The position numbers were made by a program, and so were the translations under genes. DNA of 64,000 bases, from NCBI RefSeq assembly GCF_051020985.1, contig NW_027475141.1, forward strand, positions 496,001 through 560,000. The letters are read 5' to 3'. Each line of letters begins with the position of its first letter. Position 1 is the first letter of the stretch. Positions 49,653 to 61,770 of the stretch are shown here, one piece after another. The notes below the pieces were generated by a model. It searched no databases. It was not told the DNA's origin and worked only from the letters and a program-made list of their open reading frames with translations. This DNA is from Nomia melanderi (lineage: Eukaryota; Arthropoda; Insecta; Hymenoptera; Halictidae).

Positions 49653-51752
49653 GTGATTTTCTCGGCCCCTGGCGGTCTGAGGTCGATCCCGCTGCACAGA
49701 GTCATGCGCCAGGGCCTCCCACAGACAATGCACTTTGATTTATTGCGCTATCTGTAATAGCACCCGAGATATCACCAGATATATATTGGATTTTTCCCTG
49801 ACCCTGAGTGTCCCACCCCATGAGACGGTGGTTCTCTCGGCCCCTGCTGTTCCGAGGTCGTTCCCGCTGCACAGATTCATGCGCCAGTGCCTCCTACAGA
49901 CAATGCACTTTGGTTTATTGCGCTATCTCTAATAGCACCCGAGATATCACCAGATATATATTGGATTTTCCCCTGACCCTGATTGTCCGGCCCCATGTGT
50001 CGGTGGTTTTCTCGGCCCCTGGTGGTCCGAGGTCGATCCCGCTGCACAGATTCATGCGCCAGGGCCTCCTACAGAAAATGCACTTTGATTTATTGCGCTA
50101 TCTGTAATAGCACCCGAGATATCACCAGATATATATTGGATTTATCCCTGACCCTGACAGTCCGACCCCATGAGACGGTGGTTTTCTCGGCCCCTGGTGT
50201 CCGAGGTCGTTCCCGCTGTACAGATTCATGCGCCAGGGCGTCCTGCAGACAATGCATTTTGATTTATTTCGCTTTGTCTAATAGCACCCGAGATATCACC
50301 AGATATATATTGGATTTTTCCCTGACCCTGACAGTCCGGCCCCACGAGACGGTGATTTTCTTGACCCCTGGTGGTCCGAGCTCGATCCCGCTGCACAGAT
50401 TCATGCGCCAGGGCCTCCTACAGGCAATGCACTTTGATTTATTGCGCTTTCTCAAATAGCACCCGAGATATCACCAGATATATATTGGATTTTTCCTTGA
50501 CCCTGACAGTCCGGCCCCATGAGTCGATGGTTTTCTCGGTCCCTCGTGGTCCGAGGTCGATCCCGCTGCACAGAATCATGAGCCAGGGCCTCCTATAGAT
50601 AATTCACTTTGGTTTATTGCGCTATCTCTAATAGCACCGGAGATATCACCAGATATATATTGGATTTTTCCCTCACCCTGACAGCCCGGCCCCATGTGTC
50701 TGTGGATTTCTCGGCCCCTGGTGGTCCGAGGTCGTTCCCGCTGCACACATTCATGCGCCAGGGCCCCCTGCAGATAATTCACTTTGGTTTAGTGCGCTGT
50801 CTGTAATAGACCCCGAGATATAACCAGATATATATTGGATTTTTCCTATGACCCTGACAGTCCGGTCCAATGTGTCGATGGTTTTCTCGGTCCCTCGTGG
50901 TCCGAGGTCGATCCCGCTGCACAGATGCATTCGCCGGAGCCTCCTATAGATAATTCACTTTGGTTTATTGCGCTATCTCTAGTAGCACCCGAGATATCAC
51001 CAGATATATATTGAATTTTTCCCCGACCCTGAGTGTCCGGCCCCATGTGTCGGTGGTTTTCTCGGCCCCTGGTGATCCGTGGTCGATCCCGCTGCACAGA
51101 TTTATGCGCCAGGGCCTTCTACAGACAGTGCACTTTGATTTATTGCGCTATCTGTAATAGCGCCCGAGATATCACCAGATATATATTGGATTTTTCCCTG
51201 ACCCTGAGTGTCCGACCCCATGAGACGGTGGTTTTCTCGGCCCCTGGTGGTCCGAGGTCGTTCCCGCTGCACAGATTCATGCGGCAGTGCCCCCTGCAGA
51301 TAATTCACTTTGATTTATTGCGCTATCTCTAATAGCACCCGAGATATCACTAGATTCATATTGGATTTTTCCCTGACCCTGACAGTCCGGCCCCATGAGA
51401 CTTTGATTTTCTCGGCCCCTGGTGGTCCAAGGTCGATCCCGCTGCACAGATTCAGGCGCCAGGGCCTCCTACAGACAATGCACTTTGATTTATTGCGCTA
51501 TCTGTAAGAGCACCCGAGATATCACCAGATATATATTGGATTTTTCCCTGACCCTGAGTGTCCGACCCCATGAGACGGTGGTTTTCTCGGCCCCTGGTGG
51601 TCCGAGGTCGTTTCCGCTGCACAGATTCATGCGCCAGGGCCAGCTGCAGGCAATGCACTTTGGTTTATTGCGCTATCTCTAATAGCACCCGAGATATCAC
51701 CAGATATATATTGGATTTTTCCCTGACCCTGACAGTCCGGCCCCATGTGTCG
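49653..51752 (+). repeat. 12-monomer HOR (2,100 bp), copy 2
   Basis: Second unit, effectively identical to 47553-49652. Its left edge falls inside a monomer at 'gtgattttctcgg', and its right edge at the same place in the next monomer, where the following sequence switches to 'ggttatctcggcccctgg' (51756). Two units only; no third copy follows. Confidence 0.95.
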
Positions 51753-52723
51753 GTGGTTATCTCGGCCCCTGGTGGTCCGAGGTCGTTCCCGCTGCACTGA
51801 TTCCTGCGCCAGGGCCTCCTACAGACAATGCACTTTGGTTTATTGCGCTATCTCTAATAGCACCCGAGATATCACCAGATATATATTGGATTTTTCCCTG
51901 ACCCTGACAGTCCGGCCCCATGAGGCGGTGATTTTCTCGGCCCCTGGTGGTCCGAAGTCGTTCCCACTGCACACATTCATGCGCTAGGGCCTCCTGCAGA
52001 CAATGCACTTTGATTTATTGCGCTATCTCTAATAGCACCCGAGATATCACCAGATATATATTGGATTTTCCCCTGACCCTGATTGTCCGGCCCCATGTGT
52101 CGGTGGTTTTCTCGGCCCCTGGTGGTCCGAGGTCGATCCCGCTGCACAGATTCATGCGCCAGGGCCTCCTACAGAAAATGCAGTTTGATTTATTACGCTA
52201 TCTGTAATAGCACCCGAGATATCACCAGATATATATTGGATTTTTCCTTGACCCTGACAGTCCGGCCCCATATGTCGATGGTTTTCTCGGTCCCTCGTGG
52301 TCCGAGGTCGATCCCGCTGCACAGATTCATGCGCCAGGGCCCCCTGCAGATAATTCACTTTGGTTTATTGCGCTATCTGTAATAGCACCCGAGATATCAC
52401 CAGATATGTATTGGATTTTTCCTGACCCTGAGCGTCCAGCCCCATGAGTCGATGGTTTTCTCGGTCCCTCGTGGTCCGAGGTCGATCCCGCTGCACAGAT
52501 TCATGCGCCAGGGCCTCCTACAGAAAATGCAGTTTGATTTATTGCGCTATCTGTAATAGCACCCGAGATATCAGCAGATATATATTGGATTTATCCCTGA
52601 CCCTGACAGTCCGACCCCACGTGTCCGTGGTTTTCTCGGCCCCTGGTGGTCGGAGGTCGTTCCCGCTGCACAGATTCATGCGCCAGGGCTTCCTGCAGAC
52701 AATTCACTTTGGTTTATTGCGCT
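51753..52723 (+). repeat. Linker monomers between the 12-mer and 13-mer HORs
   Basis: Six monomers in no repeated order. They carry 'cactgattcctgcgcc' near 51796, 'gaagtcgttcccactgcac' near 51955, 'ccccatatgtcgatgg' near 52267, a one-base-short 'ggatttttcctgaccc' near 52413 and 'ccccacgtgtccgtgg' near 52616. Only satellite sequence is present. Confidence 0.72.
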
Positions 52724-54997
52724 ATCTGTAATAGCACGCGAGATATCACCAGATATATGCTGGATTTTTACATGACGCTGGGTGACGGATTCCGAATATC
52801 TGTAATTTTCTCGGCGCCTGGTGGTCCGAGGTCGTTCCTGCTGCACAGACTCATTCGCCAGTGCCTCCTAGAGACAATGCACTTTGATTTATTGCGCTAT
52901 CTCTAATAGCACCCGAGATATCACCAGATATATATTGCATTTTTCCCTGACCCTGACACTCCGGCCCCATGAGACGGCGATTTTCTCGGCCCGTGGTGGT
53001 CCGAGGTCGATCCCGCTGCACAGATTCATGCGCCAGGGCCTCCTACAGACAATGCACTTTGATTTATTGCGCTATCTCTAATAGCACCCGAGATATCACC
53101 AGATATATATTGGATTTTCCCCTGACCCTGAGTGTCCGGCCCCATGAGACGGTAGTTTTCTCGGCACCTGGAGGTCCGAGGTCGATCCCGCTGCACAGAT
53201 TCATGCGCCAGGGCCTCCTATAGAAAATGCAGTTTGATTTATTACGCTATCTGTAATAGCACCCGAGATATCACCAGATATATATTTGATTTTACCCTGA
53301 CCCTGAGTGTCCGATCCCATGAGACGGTGGTTTTCTCGGCCCCTGGTGGTCGGAGGTCGTTCCCGCAGTACAGATTCATGCGCCAGGGCTTCCTGCAGAC
53401 AATTCGCTTTGGTTTATTGCGCTATCTGTAATAGCACGCGAGATATCACCAGATATATGCTGGATTTTTACATGACCCTGACTGTCCGATACCATGAGAC
53501 GGTGGTTTTCTCGGCCCCTGGTGGTCCGAGGTCGATCCCGCTGCACAGATTCATGCGCTAGAGCCTCCTGCAGACAATGGACTTTGATTTATTGGGCTAT
53601 CTGTAATAGCATCCGAGATATCACCAGATATATATTGGATTTTCCCCTGACCCTGAGTGTCCGGCCGCATGTGTCGGTGGTTCCCTAGGCCCCTGGTGGT
53701 CCGAGCTCGTTCCCGCTGCACAGATTCATATGCCAGGGCCTCCTACAGACAATGCACTTTGATTTATTGCGCTATCTGTAATAGCACCCGAGATATCACC
53801 AGATATATATTGGATTTTCCCCTGACCCTGATTGTCCGGCCCCATGTGTCGGTGGTTTTCTCGGCCCCTGGTGGTCCGAGGTCGATCCCGCTGCACAGAT
53901 TCATGCGCCAGGGCCTCCTACAGAAAATGCAGCTTGATTTATTGCGCTATCTGTAATAGCACCCGAGATATCACTAGATATATATTGGATTTCCCCTGAC
54001 CCTGACAGTCCGGCCCCATGAGACGGTAGTTTTCTCGGCCCCTGGTGGTCCGATGTCGATCCCGCTGCACAGATTCATGCGCCAGGGCCTCCTACAGAAA
54101 ATGCAGTTTGATTTATTGCGCTATCTCTATTAGCACCCGAGATATCACCAGATATATATTGGATTTTTCCTTGACCCTGACAGTCCGGCCCCATGAGTCG
54201 ATGGTTTACTCGGTCCCTCGTGGTCCGAGGTCGATCCCGCTGCACAGATTCATGCGCCAGGGCCTCCTATAGATAATTCACTTTGGTTTATTGCGCTATC
54301 TCTAATAGCACCGGAGATATCACCAGATATATATTGGATTTTTCCCTCACCCTGACAGCCCGGCCCCATGTGTCTGTGGATTTCTCGGCCCCTGGTGGTC
54401 CGAGGTCGTTCCCGCTGCACACATTCATGCGCCAGGGCCCCCTGCAGATAATTCACTTTGGTTTAGTGCGCTGTCTGTAATAGACCCCGAGATATCACCA
54501 GATATACATTGGATTTTTCCCTGACCCTGAGTGTCCGATCCCATGAGACGGTGGTTTTCTCGGCCCCTGGTGGTCCGAGGACGATCCCGCTGCACAGATT
54601 CGTGCGCCAGGGCCTCCTACAGACAATGCACTTTGATTTATTGCCCTATCTGTAATAGCACCCGAGATATCACCAGATATATATTTGATTTTACCCTGAC
54701 CCTGAGTGTCCGATCCCATGAGACGGTGGTTTTCTCGGCCCCTGGTGGTCCGAGGACGATCCCGCTGCACAGATTCATGCGCTAGGCCCTCCTGCAGACA
54801 ATGGACTTTGATTTATTGCGCTATCTGTAATAGCATCCGAGATATCACCAGATATATATTGGATTTTCCCCTGACCCTGAGTGTCCGGCCCCATGAGACG
54901 GTAGTTTTCTCGGCACCTGGTGGTCCGAGGTCGTTCCCGCTGCACCGATTCATGCGCTAGGGCCTCCTGCAGACAATGCAATTTGATTTATTGCGCT
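52724..54997 (+). repeat. 13-monomer HOR (2,274 bp), copy 1
   Basis: Repeats at +2,274 bp (13 monomers minus 1 bp). Order includes a B monomer (52740-52914), a 'gacggcgattttctcgg' monomer, 'cacctggaggtccgagg', 'cccgcagtacagattc', a hybrid A/B monomer (53440-53614), 'cggccgcatgtgtcgg' with 'ttccctaggcccctgg', 'ccgatgtcgatcccgctg', 'ggtttactcggtccctcg' and 'gctaggccctcctgcag'. I noticed no difference between the two copies on reading them. Confidence 0.93.
53440..53614 (+). repeat. Hybrid A/B monomer in the 13-mer HOR
   Basis: Starts 'atatgctggatttttacatg' as in B monomers, then 'accctgactgtccgatacc' and 'atgagacggtgg' as in A. It is nearly the same hybrid as 45563-45737, so one recombination event has been copied to several places; the HOR carries it again at 55714-55888. 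Confidence 0.82.
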
Positions 54998-57271
54998 ATC
55001 TGTAATAGCACGCGAGATATCACCAGATATATGCTGGATTTTTACATGACGCTGGGTGACGGATTCCGAATATCTGTAATTTTCTCGGCGCCTGGTGGTC
55101 CGAGGTCGTTCCTGCTGCACAGACTCATTCGCCAGTGCCTCCTAGAGACAATGCACTTTGATTTATTGCGCTATCTCTAATAGCACCCGAGATATCACCA
55201 GATATATATTGCATTTTTCCCTGACCCTGACACTCCGGCCCCATGAGACGGCGATTTTCTCGGCCCGTGGTGGTCCGAGGTCGATCCCGCTGCACAGATT
55301 CATGCGCCAGGGCCTCCTACAGACAATGCACTTTGATTTATTGCGCTATCTCTAATAGCACCCGAGATATCACCAGATATATATTGGATTTTCCCCTGAC
55401 CCTGAGTGTCCGGCCCCATGAGACGGTAGTTTTCTCGGCACCTGGAGGTCCGAGGTCGATCCCGCTGCACAGATTCATGCGCCAGGGCCTCCTATAGAAA
55501 ATGCAGTTTGATTTATTACGCTATCTGTAATAGCACCCGAGATATCACCAGATATATATTTGATTTTACCCTGACCCTGAGTGTCCGATCCCATGAGACG
55601 GTGGTTTTCTCGGCCCCTGGTGGTCGGAGGTCGTTCCCGCAGTACAGATTCATGCGCCAGGGCTTCCTGCAGACAATTCGCTTTGGTTTATTGCGCTATC
55701 TGTAATAGCACGCGAGATATCACCAGATATATGCTGGATTTTTACATGACCCTGACTGTCCGATACCATGAGACGGTGGTTTTCTCGGCCCCTGGTGGTC
55801 CGAGGTCGATCCCGCTGCACAGATTCATGCGCTAGAGCCTCCTGCAGACAATGGACTTTGATTTATTGGGCTATCTGTAATAGCATCCGAGATATCACCA
55901 GATATATATTGGATTTTCCCCTGACCCTGAGTGTCCGGCCGCATGTGTCGGTGGTTCCCTAGGCCCCTGGTGGTCCGAGCTCGTTCCCGCTGCACAGATT
56001 CATATGCCAGGGCCTCCTACAGACAATGCACTTTGATTTATTGCGCTATCTGTAATAGCACCCGAGATATCACCAGATATATATTGGATTTTCCCCTGAC
56101 CCTGATTGTCCGGCCCCATGTGTCGGTGGTTTTCTCGGCCCCTGGTGGTCCGAGGTCGATCCCGCTGCACAGATTCATGCGCCAGGGCCTCCTACAGAAA
56201 ATGCAGCTTGATTTATTGCGCTATCTGTAATAGCACCCGAGATATCACTAGATATATATTGGATTTCCCCTGACCCTGACAGTCCGGCCCCATGAGACGG
56301 TAGTTTTCTCGGCCCCTGGTGGTCCGATGTCGATCCCGCTGCACAGATTCATGCGCCAGGGCCTCCTACAGAAAATGCAGTTTGATTTATTGCGCTATCT
56401 CTATTAGCACCCGAGATATCACCAGATATATATTGGATTTTTCCTTGACCCTGACAGTCCGGCCCCATGAGTCGATGGTTTACTCGGTCCCTCGTGGTCC
56501 GAGGTCGATCCCGCTGCACAGATTCATGCGCCAGGGCCTCCTATAGATAATTCACTTTGGTTTATTGCGCTATCTCTAATAGCACCGGAGATATCACCAG
56601 ATATATATTGGATTTTTCCCTCACCCTGACAGCCCGGCCCCATGTGTCTGTGGATTTCTCGGCCCCTGGTGGTCCGAGGTCGTTCCCGCTGCACACATTC
56701 ATGCGCCAGGGCCCCCTGCAGATAATTCACTTTGGTTTAGTGCGCTGTCTGTAATAGACCCCGAGATATCACCAGATATACATTGGATTTTTCCCTGACC
56801 CTGAGTGTCCGATCCCATGAGACGGTGGTTTTCTCGGCCCCTGGTGGTCCGAGGACGATCCCGCTGCACAGATTCGTGCGCCAGGGCCTCCTACAGACAA
56901 TGCACTTTGATTTATTGCCCTATCTGTAATAGCACCCGAGATATCACCAGATATATATTTGATTTTACCCTGACCCTGAGTGTCCGATCCCATGAGACGG
57001 TGGTTTTCTCGGCCCCTGGTGGTCCGAGGACGATCCCGCTGCACAGATTCATGCGCTAGGCCCTCCTGCAGACAATGGACTTTGATTTATTGCGCTATCT
57101 GTAATAGCATCCGAGATATCACCAGATATATATTGGATTTTCCCCTGACCCTGAGTGTCCGGCCCCATGAGACGGTAGTTTTCTCGGCACCTGGTGGTCC
57201 GAGGTCGTTCCCGCTGCACCGATTCATGCGCTAGGGCCTCCTGCAGACAATGCAATTTGATTTATTGCGCT
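54998..57271 (+). repeat. 13-monomer HOR (2,274 bp), copy 2
   Basis: Second unit of the 13-monomer HOR, B monomer at 55014-55188, hybrid at 55714-55888. It ends at 57271, where the sequence changes from 'gcgctatctg' to 'gcgctgtctg' and continues into a hybrid monomer (57288-57462) instead of the unit's B monomer. Confidence 0.93.
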
Positions 57272-57287
57272 GTCTGTAATAGCACCC

Positions 57288-57462
57288 TAGAAAGAACCAT
57301 ATATATGCTGGATTTTTACATGTCGTTGGGTGTCCGGCCCCATGAGTCAGTGGTTTTCTCGGCCCCTGGTGGTCTGAGGTCGATCCCGCTGCACAGATTC
57401 ATGCGCCAGGGCCTCCCACAGACAATGGACTTTGATTTATTGCGCTATCTGTAATAGCATCC
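57288..57462 (+). repeat. Hybrid A/B monomer with AAAG variant
   Basis: Carries 'tagaaagaaccatatata' in place of 'gagatatcaccagatata', then 'gctggatttttacatgtc' as in B, switching to 'gttgggtgtccggccccatg' as in A. A closely related hybrid lies at 59912-60086. The GATATC palindrome is lost. Confidence 0.8.
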
Positions 57463-59386
57463 GAGATATCACCAGATATATATTGGATTTTCCCCTGACC
57501 CTGAGTGTCCGGCCCCATGAGACGGTAGTTTTCTCGGCACCTGGTGGCCCGAGGTCGTTCCTGCTGCACAGATTCATTCGCCAGTGCCCCCTACAGACAA
57601 TGCACTTTGATTTATTGCGCTATCTCTAATAGCACCCGAGATATCACCAGATATATATTGCATTTTTCCCTGACCCTGACACTCCGGCCCCATGAGACGG
57701 TGATTTTCTTGGCCCGTGGTGGTCCGAGGTCGATCCCGCTGCACATATTCATGCGCCAGGGCCTCCTACAGACAATGCACTTTGATTTATTGCGCTATCT
57801 CTAATAGCACCCGAGATATCACCAGATATATATTGGATTTTTCCTTGACCCTGACAGTCCGGCCCCATGTGTCGATGGTTTTCTCGGTCCCTCGTGGTCC
57901 GAGGTCGATCCCGCTGCACAGATTCATGCGACAGGGCCCCCTGCAGATAATTCACTTTGGTTTAGTGCGCTGTCTGTAATAGCACCCGAGATATCACCAG
58001 ATATATATTGGATTTTTCCCTGACCCTGAGTGACCGATCCCATGAGACGGTGGTTTTCTCGGCCCCTGGTGGTCCGAGGTCGATCCCGCTGCACTGATTC
58101 ATGCGCTAGGGCCTCCTGCAGACAATGGAATTTGATTTATTGCGCTATCTCTAATACCACCCGAGATATCACCAGATATATATTGGATTATTCCCTGACC
58201 CTGACAGTCCGGCCTCATGAGACAGTGATTTTCTCGGCCCCTGGTGGTCTGAGGTCGATCCCGCTGCACAGATTCATGCGCCAGGGCCTCCCACAGACAA
58301 TGCACTTTGATTTATTGCGCTATCTGTAATAGCACCCGAGATATCACCAGATATATATTGGATTTTTCCCTGACCCTGAGTGTCCCACCCCATGAGACGG
58401 TGGTCCTCTGGGCCCCTGCTGTTCCGAGGTCGTTCCCGCTGCACAGATTCATGCGCCAGTGCCTCCTACAGACAATGCACTTTGGTTTATTGCGCTATCT
58501 CTAATAGCACCCGAGATATCACCAGATATATATTGGATTTTTCCTTGACCCTGACAGTCCGGCCACATGAGACGGTGATTTTCTCGGCCCCTGGTGGTCC
58601 GAGGTCGTTCCCATTGCACAGTTTCATGCGCTAGGGCCTCCTGCAGACAATGCACTTTGATTTATTGCCCTATCTCTAATAGCACCCGAGATATCACCAG
58701 ATATATATTGGATTTATCCCTGACCCTGACAGTCCGACCCCATGAGACGGTGGTTTTCTCGGCCCCTGGTGTCCGAGGTCGTTCCCGCTGTACAGATTTA
58801 TGCGCCAGGGCGTCCTGCAGACAATGCACTTTGATTTATTTCGCTATGTCTAATAGCACCCGAGATATCACCAGATATATATTGGATTTTTCCCTGACCC
58901 TGACAGTCCGGCCCCACGAGACGGTGATTTTCTCGACCCCTGGAGGTCCGAGGTCGATCCTGCTGCACAGATTCATGCGCCAGGGCCTCCTACAGACAAT
59001 GAACTTTGATTTATTGCGTTAACTCTAATAGCACCCGAGATATAACCAGATATATATTGGATTTTTCCTATGACCCTGACAGTCCGGCCCAATGTGTCGA
59101 TGGTTTTCTCGGTCCCTCGTGGTCCGAGGTCGATCCCGCTGCACAGATTCATTCGCCGGGGCCTCCTATAGATAATTCACTTTGGTTTATTGCGCTATCT
59201 CTAGTAGCACCCGAGATATCACCAGATATATATTGAATTTTTCCCCGACCCTGAGTTCCGGCCCCATGTGTCGGTGGTTTTCTCGGCCCCTGGTGGTCCG
59301 AGGCCGTTCCCGCTGCACAGACTCATGCGCAAGTTAATCATACGGACAAGGCACTTTGATTTGTTGCGCTATCACTAATAGCACAC
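57463..59386 (+). repeat. Domain III tail related to 46.9-48.2 kb
   Basis: Eleven monomers. The stretch 58030-58504 resembles 47355-47832 (offset about 10,672 bp), including 'ctaataccacccgag', 'gtcccaccccatgag' and 'cctgctgttccgagg'. A 'cctggtgtccgagg' one-base deletion near 58769 is shared with 48098 and 50198. The last monomer has 'gcgcaagttaatcatacgg' and 'gttgcgctatcactaat', among the most divergent in the window. Confidence 0.75.
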
Positions 59387-59736
59387 GAGATATCACCAGA
59401 TATATATTGGATTTTACCCTGACCCTTAGTACCCGGTCCCATGAGTAGGTGGTTTTCTCGGCCCCTGGTGGTCCGAGGTCGTTCCCGCTGCACAGATTCA
59501 TGCGCAAGGGCCTCATACCGACAATGCACTTTGATTTATTGCGCTATTTCTAATAGCACCCGAGATATCACCAGATATATATTGGATTTTACCCTGACCC
59601 TTAGTATCCGGCCCCATGAGTCGGTGGTTTTCTCGGCCCCTGGTGGTCCGAGGTCGTTCCCGCTGCACAGATTCATGCGCAAGGGCCTCATACCGACAAT
59701 GCACTTTGATTTATTGCGCTATCTCTAATAGCACCC
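59387..59736 (+). repeat. Adjacent near-identical monomer pair
   Basis: Monomers 59387-59561 and 59562-59736 share 'gattttaccctgaccctt', 'agta-cccgg' type changes and the otherwise unseen 'gggcctcataccgacaatg'. They differ by a few bases ('tacccggtcccatgagtagg' against 'tatccggccccatgagtcgg'). This is a single-monomer tandem duplication at the start of domain IV. Confidence 0.8.
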
Positions 59737-59911
59737 GAGATATCACCAGGTATATACTGGATTTTTACATGACCTTGGGTGACGGATACCGAAAATCTGT
59801 AATTTTCTCGGCCCCTGGTGGTCCGAGGTCGATCCCGCTGCACAGATTCAGGCGCCAGGGCCTCCTACAGACAATGCACTTTGATTTATTGCGCTGTCTG
59901 TAATAGCACCC

Positions 59912-60086
59912 TAGAAAGAACCATATATATGCTGGATTTTTACATGTCCTTGGGTGTCCGGCCCCATGAGTCAGTGGTTTTCTCGGCCCCTGATGGTCCG
60001 AGGTCGCTACCGCTGCACAGATTCATGCGCCTGGGCCTCCTTCAGGCAATGCACTTTGGTTTATTGCGCTATCTCTAATAGCACCC
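59912..60086 (+). repeat. Hybrid A/B monomer, domain IV
   Basis: Has 'tagaaagaaccatatata', 'gctggatttttacatgtc' and 'cttgggtgtccggccccatg', joining the B head to an A tail as at 57288-57462. It directly follows an ordinary B monomer (59737-59911). Confidence 0.8.
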
Positions 60087-60261
60087 GAGATATCACCAGA
60101 TATATGCTGGATTTTTCCCTGACCGTGAGTGTCCGGCCCCATGTGTCGGTGGTTTTCTCGGCCCCTGGTGGTCCGAAGTCTATCCCGCTGCACAGATTCA
60201 TGCGCCAGGGCATACTGCAGACAGTGCACTTTGATTTCTCGCGCTATCTGTAATAGCACCC

Positions 60262-60786
60262 GAGATATCATCAGATACATTCTGGATTTTTACATGACCT
60301 TGGGCGTCCGGACCCATGCGTCCGCGGTTTTCTCGACCACTGGTGGTCCGAGGTCGTTCCCGCTGCACAGACTCATGCGCCAGGGCCTCCTATAGACAAT
60401 GCACTTTGGTTTATTGCGCTATCTGTAATAGCACCCGAGATACCACCAGATATATATTGGATTTTTCCCTGACCCTGACAATCCGGCCCTACGAGACGGT
60501 GATCTTCTCGGCCCCTGGTCATCCGAGATCGTTCCCGCTGCGCAGAATCATGCGCCAGGGCCTCCTGCAGACAATGCACTTTGATTTATTGCGCTATCTC
60601 TAATGGCAACCGAGATATCATCAGATACATCCTGGGTTTTTACATGACCTTGGGTGTCCGGCGCCACGAGACGGTGGTTTTCTCGGCCCCTAGTGGTCCG
60701 AGGTCGTTGCCGCTGCCCAGATTCATGCGCCAGGGCCTCCTACAGACAATGCACTTTGATTTATTGTGCTATCCGTAATAGCTCCG
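60262..60786 (+). repeat. Cluster with two hybrids (60262-60436, 60612-60786)
   Basis: Both hybrids read 'catcagatacat' then 'ctgg', with 'tacatgaccttgggcgtcc' (first) or 'tacatgaccttgggtgtcc' (second), followed by type A sequence ('ggacccatgcgtccgcgg'; 'ggcgccacgagacggtgg'). An A monomer with 'gataccaccagata' and 'cctggtcatccgagatcg' lies between them. Divergence here is above the window's norm. Confidence 0.75.
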
Positions 60787-61770
60787 GAGATATCACCAGA
60801 TATATATTGGATTTTTCCCTGACCCTGAATGTCCGGCCCAATGAGACGGTGGTTTTCTCGGCCCCTGGTGGTCCGAGGTCGTCCCCGCTGCACAGATTCA
60901 TGCGCCAGGGCCTCCTGCAGATAATTCTCTTTGGTTTATTGCGATATCTGTAATAGCACCCGAGATATAAATAGATATATATTGGATTTTTCCCTGACCC
61001 TGAGTGTCCGGCCCCATGAGACTGTGGTTTTCTCGGCCCCTGGTGGTCCGAGGTCGTTCCCGCTGCACAGATTCATGCGCCAGGGCCTCCTGCAGATAAT
61101 TCACTTTGGTTTATTGCGCTATCTATAATAGCACCCGAGATATCACCATATATATATTGGATTTTTCCCTGACCCTGAGTGTCCGGCCCCATGAGACTGT
61201 GGTTTTCTCGGCCAATGGTGGTCCGAGGTTGTTCCCGCTGACCAGATTCATGCGCAAGGGCCTCCAACAGACAATGCGCTTTGATTTATTGCGCTATCTG
61301 TAATAGCACCCGAGAAAGCACCATATATATACTGGATATTTACATGACTTTGCGTGTCGGATACGGAAAATCTGTAATTTTCTCGGCCCCTGGTGGCCCG
61401 ATGTCGTTCCTGCTGCACAGATTCATGCGCAAGGGCCTCCTACGGACAATGCAATTTGGTTTATTGCGCTATCTATAATAGCACGCGAGATATAACCGGA
61501 TATACATTGGATTTTCCCCTGACCCTGAGTGTCCGGCCCCATGAGACGGTGGTTTTCTCGGCCCCTGGTGGTCCGAGGTCGTTCCCGCTGACCAGATTCA
61601 TGCGCAAGGGCCTCCTACAGACAATGCACTTTGATTTATTGCGCAATCTGTAATAGCACCCGAGATGTCACCAGATATATATTGGATTTTTCCCTGAGCC
61701 TGAGTGTCCGGCCCCATGAGACGGTTGTTTTCTCGGCCCCTGGAGGTCCGAGCTCGTTCTCGCTGGCCAG
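60787..61770 (+). repeat. Domain IV ordinary monomers
   Basis: Type A monomers of domain I style ('gtccggccccatgagactg', 'gtcgttcccgctg') plus a B monomer (61312-61486) with 'gagaaagcaccatatata' and 'ctttgcgtgtcggatacgg'. Private variants: 'gagatataaatagata' near 60962, 'gctgaccagattcatg' near 61238 and 61588, and 'gagatataaccggata' near 61487. Confidence 0.72.
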
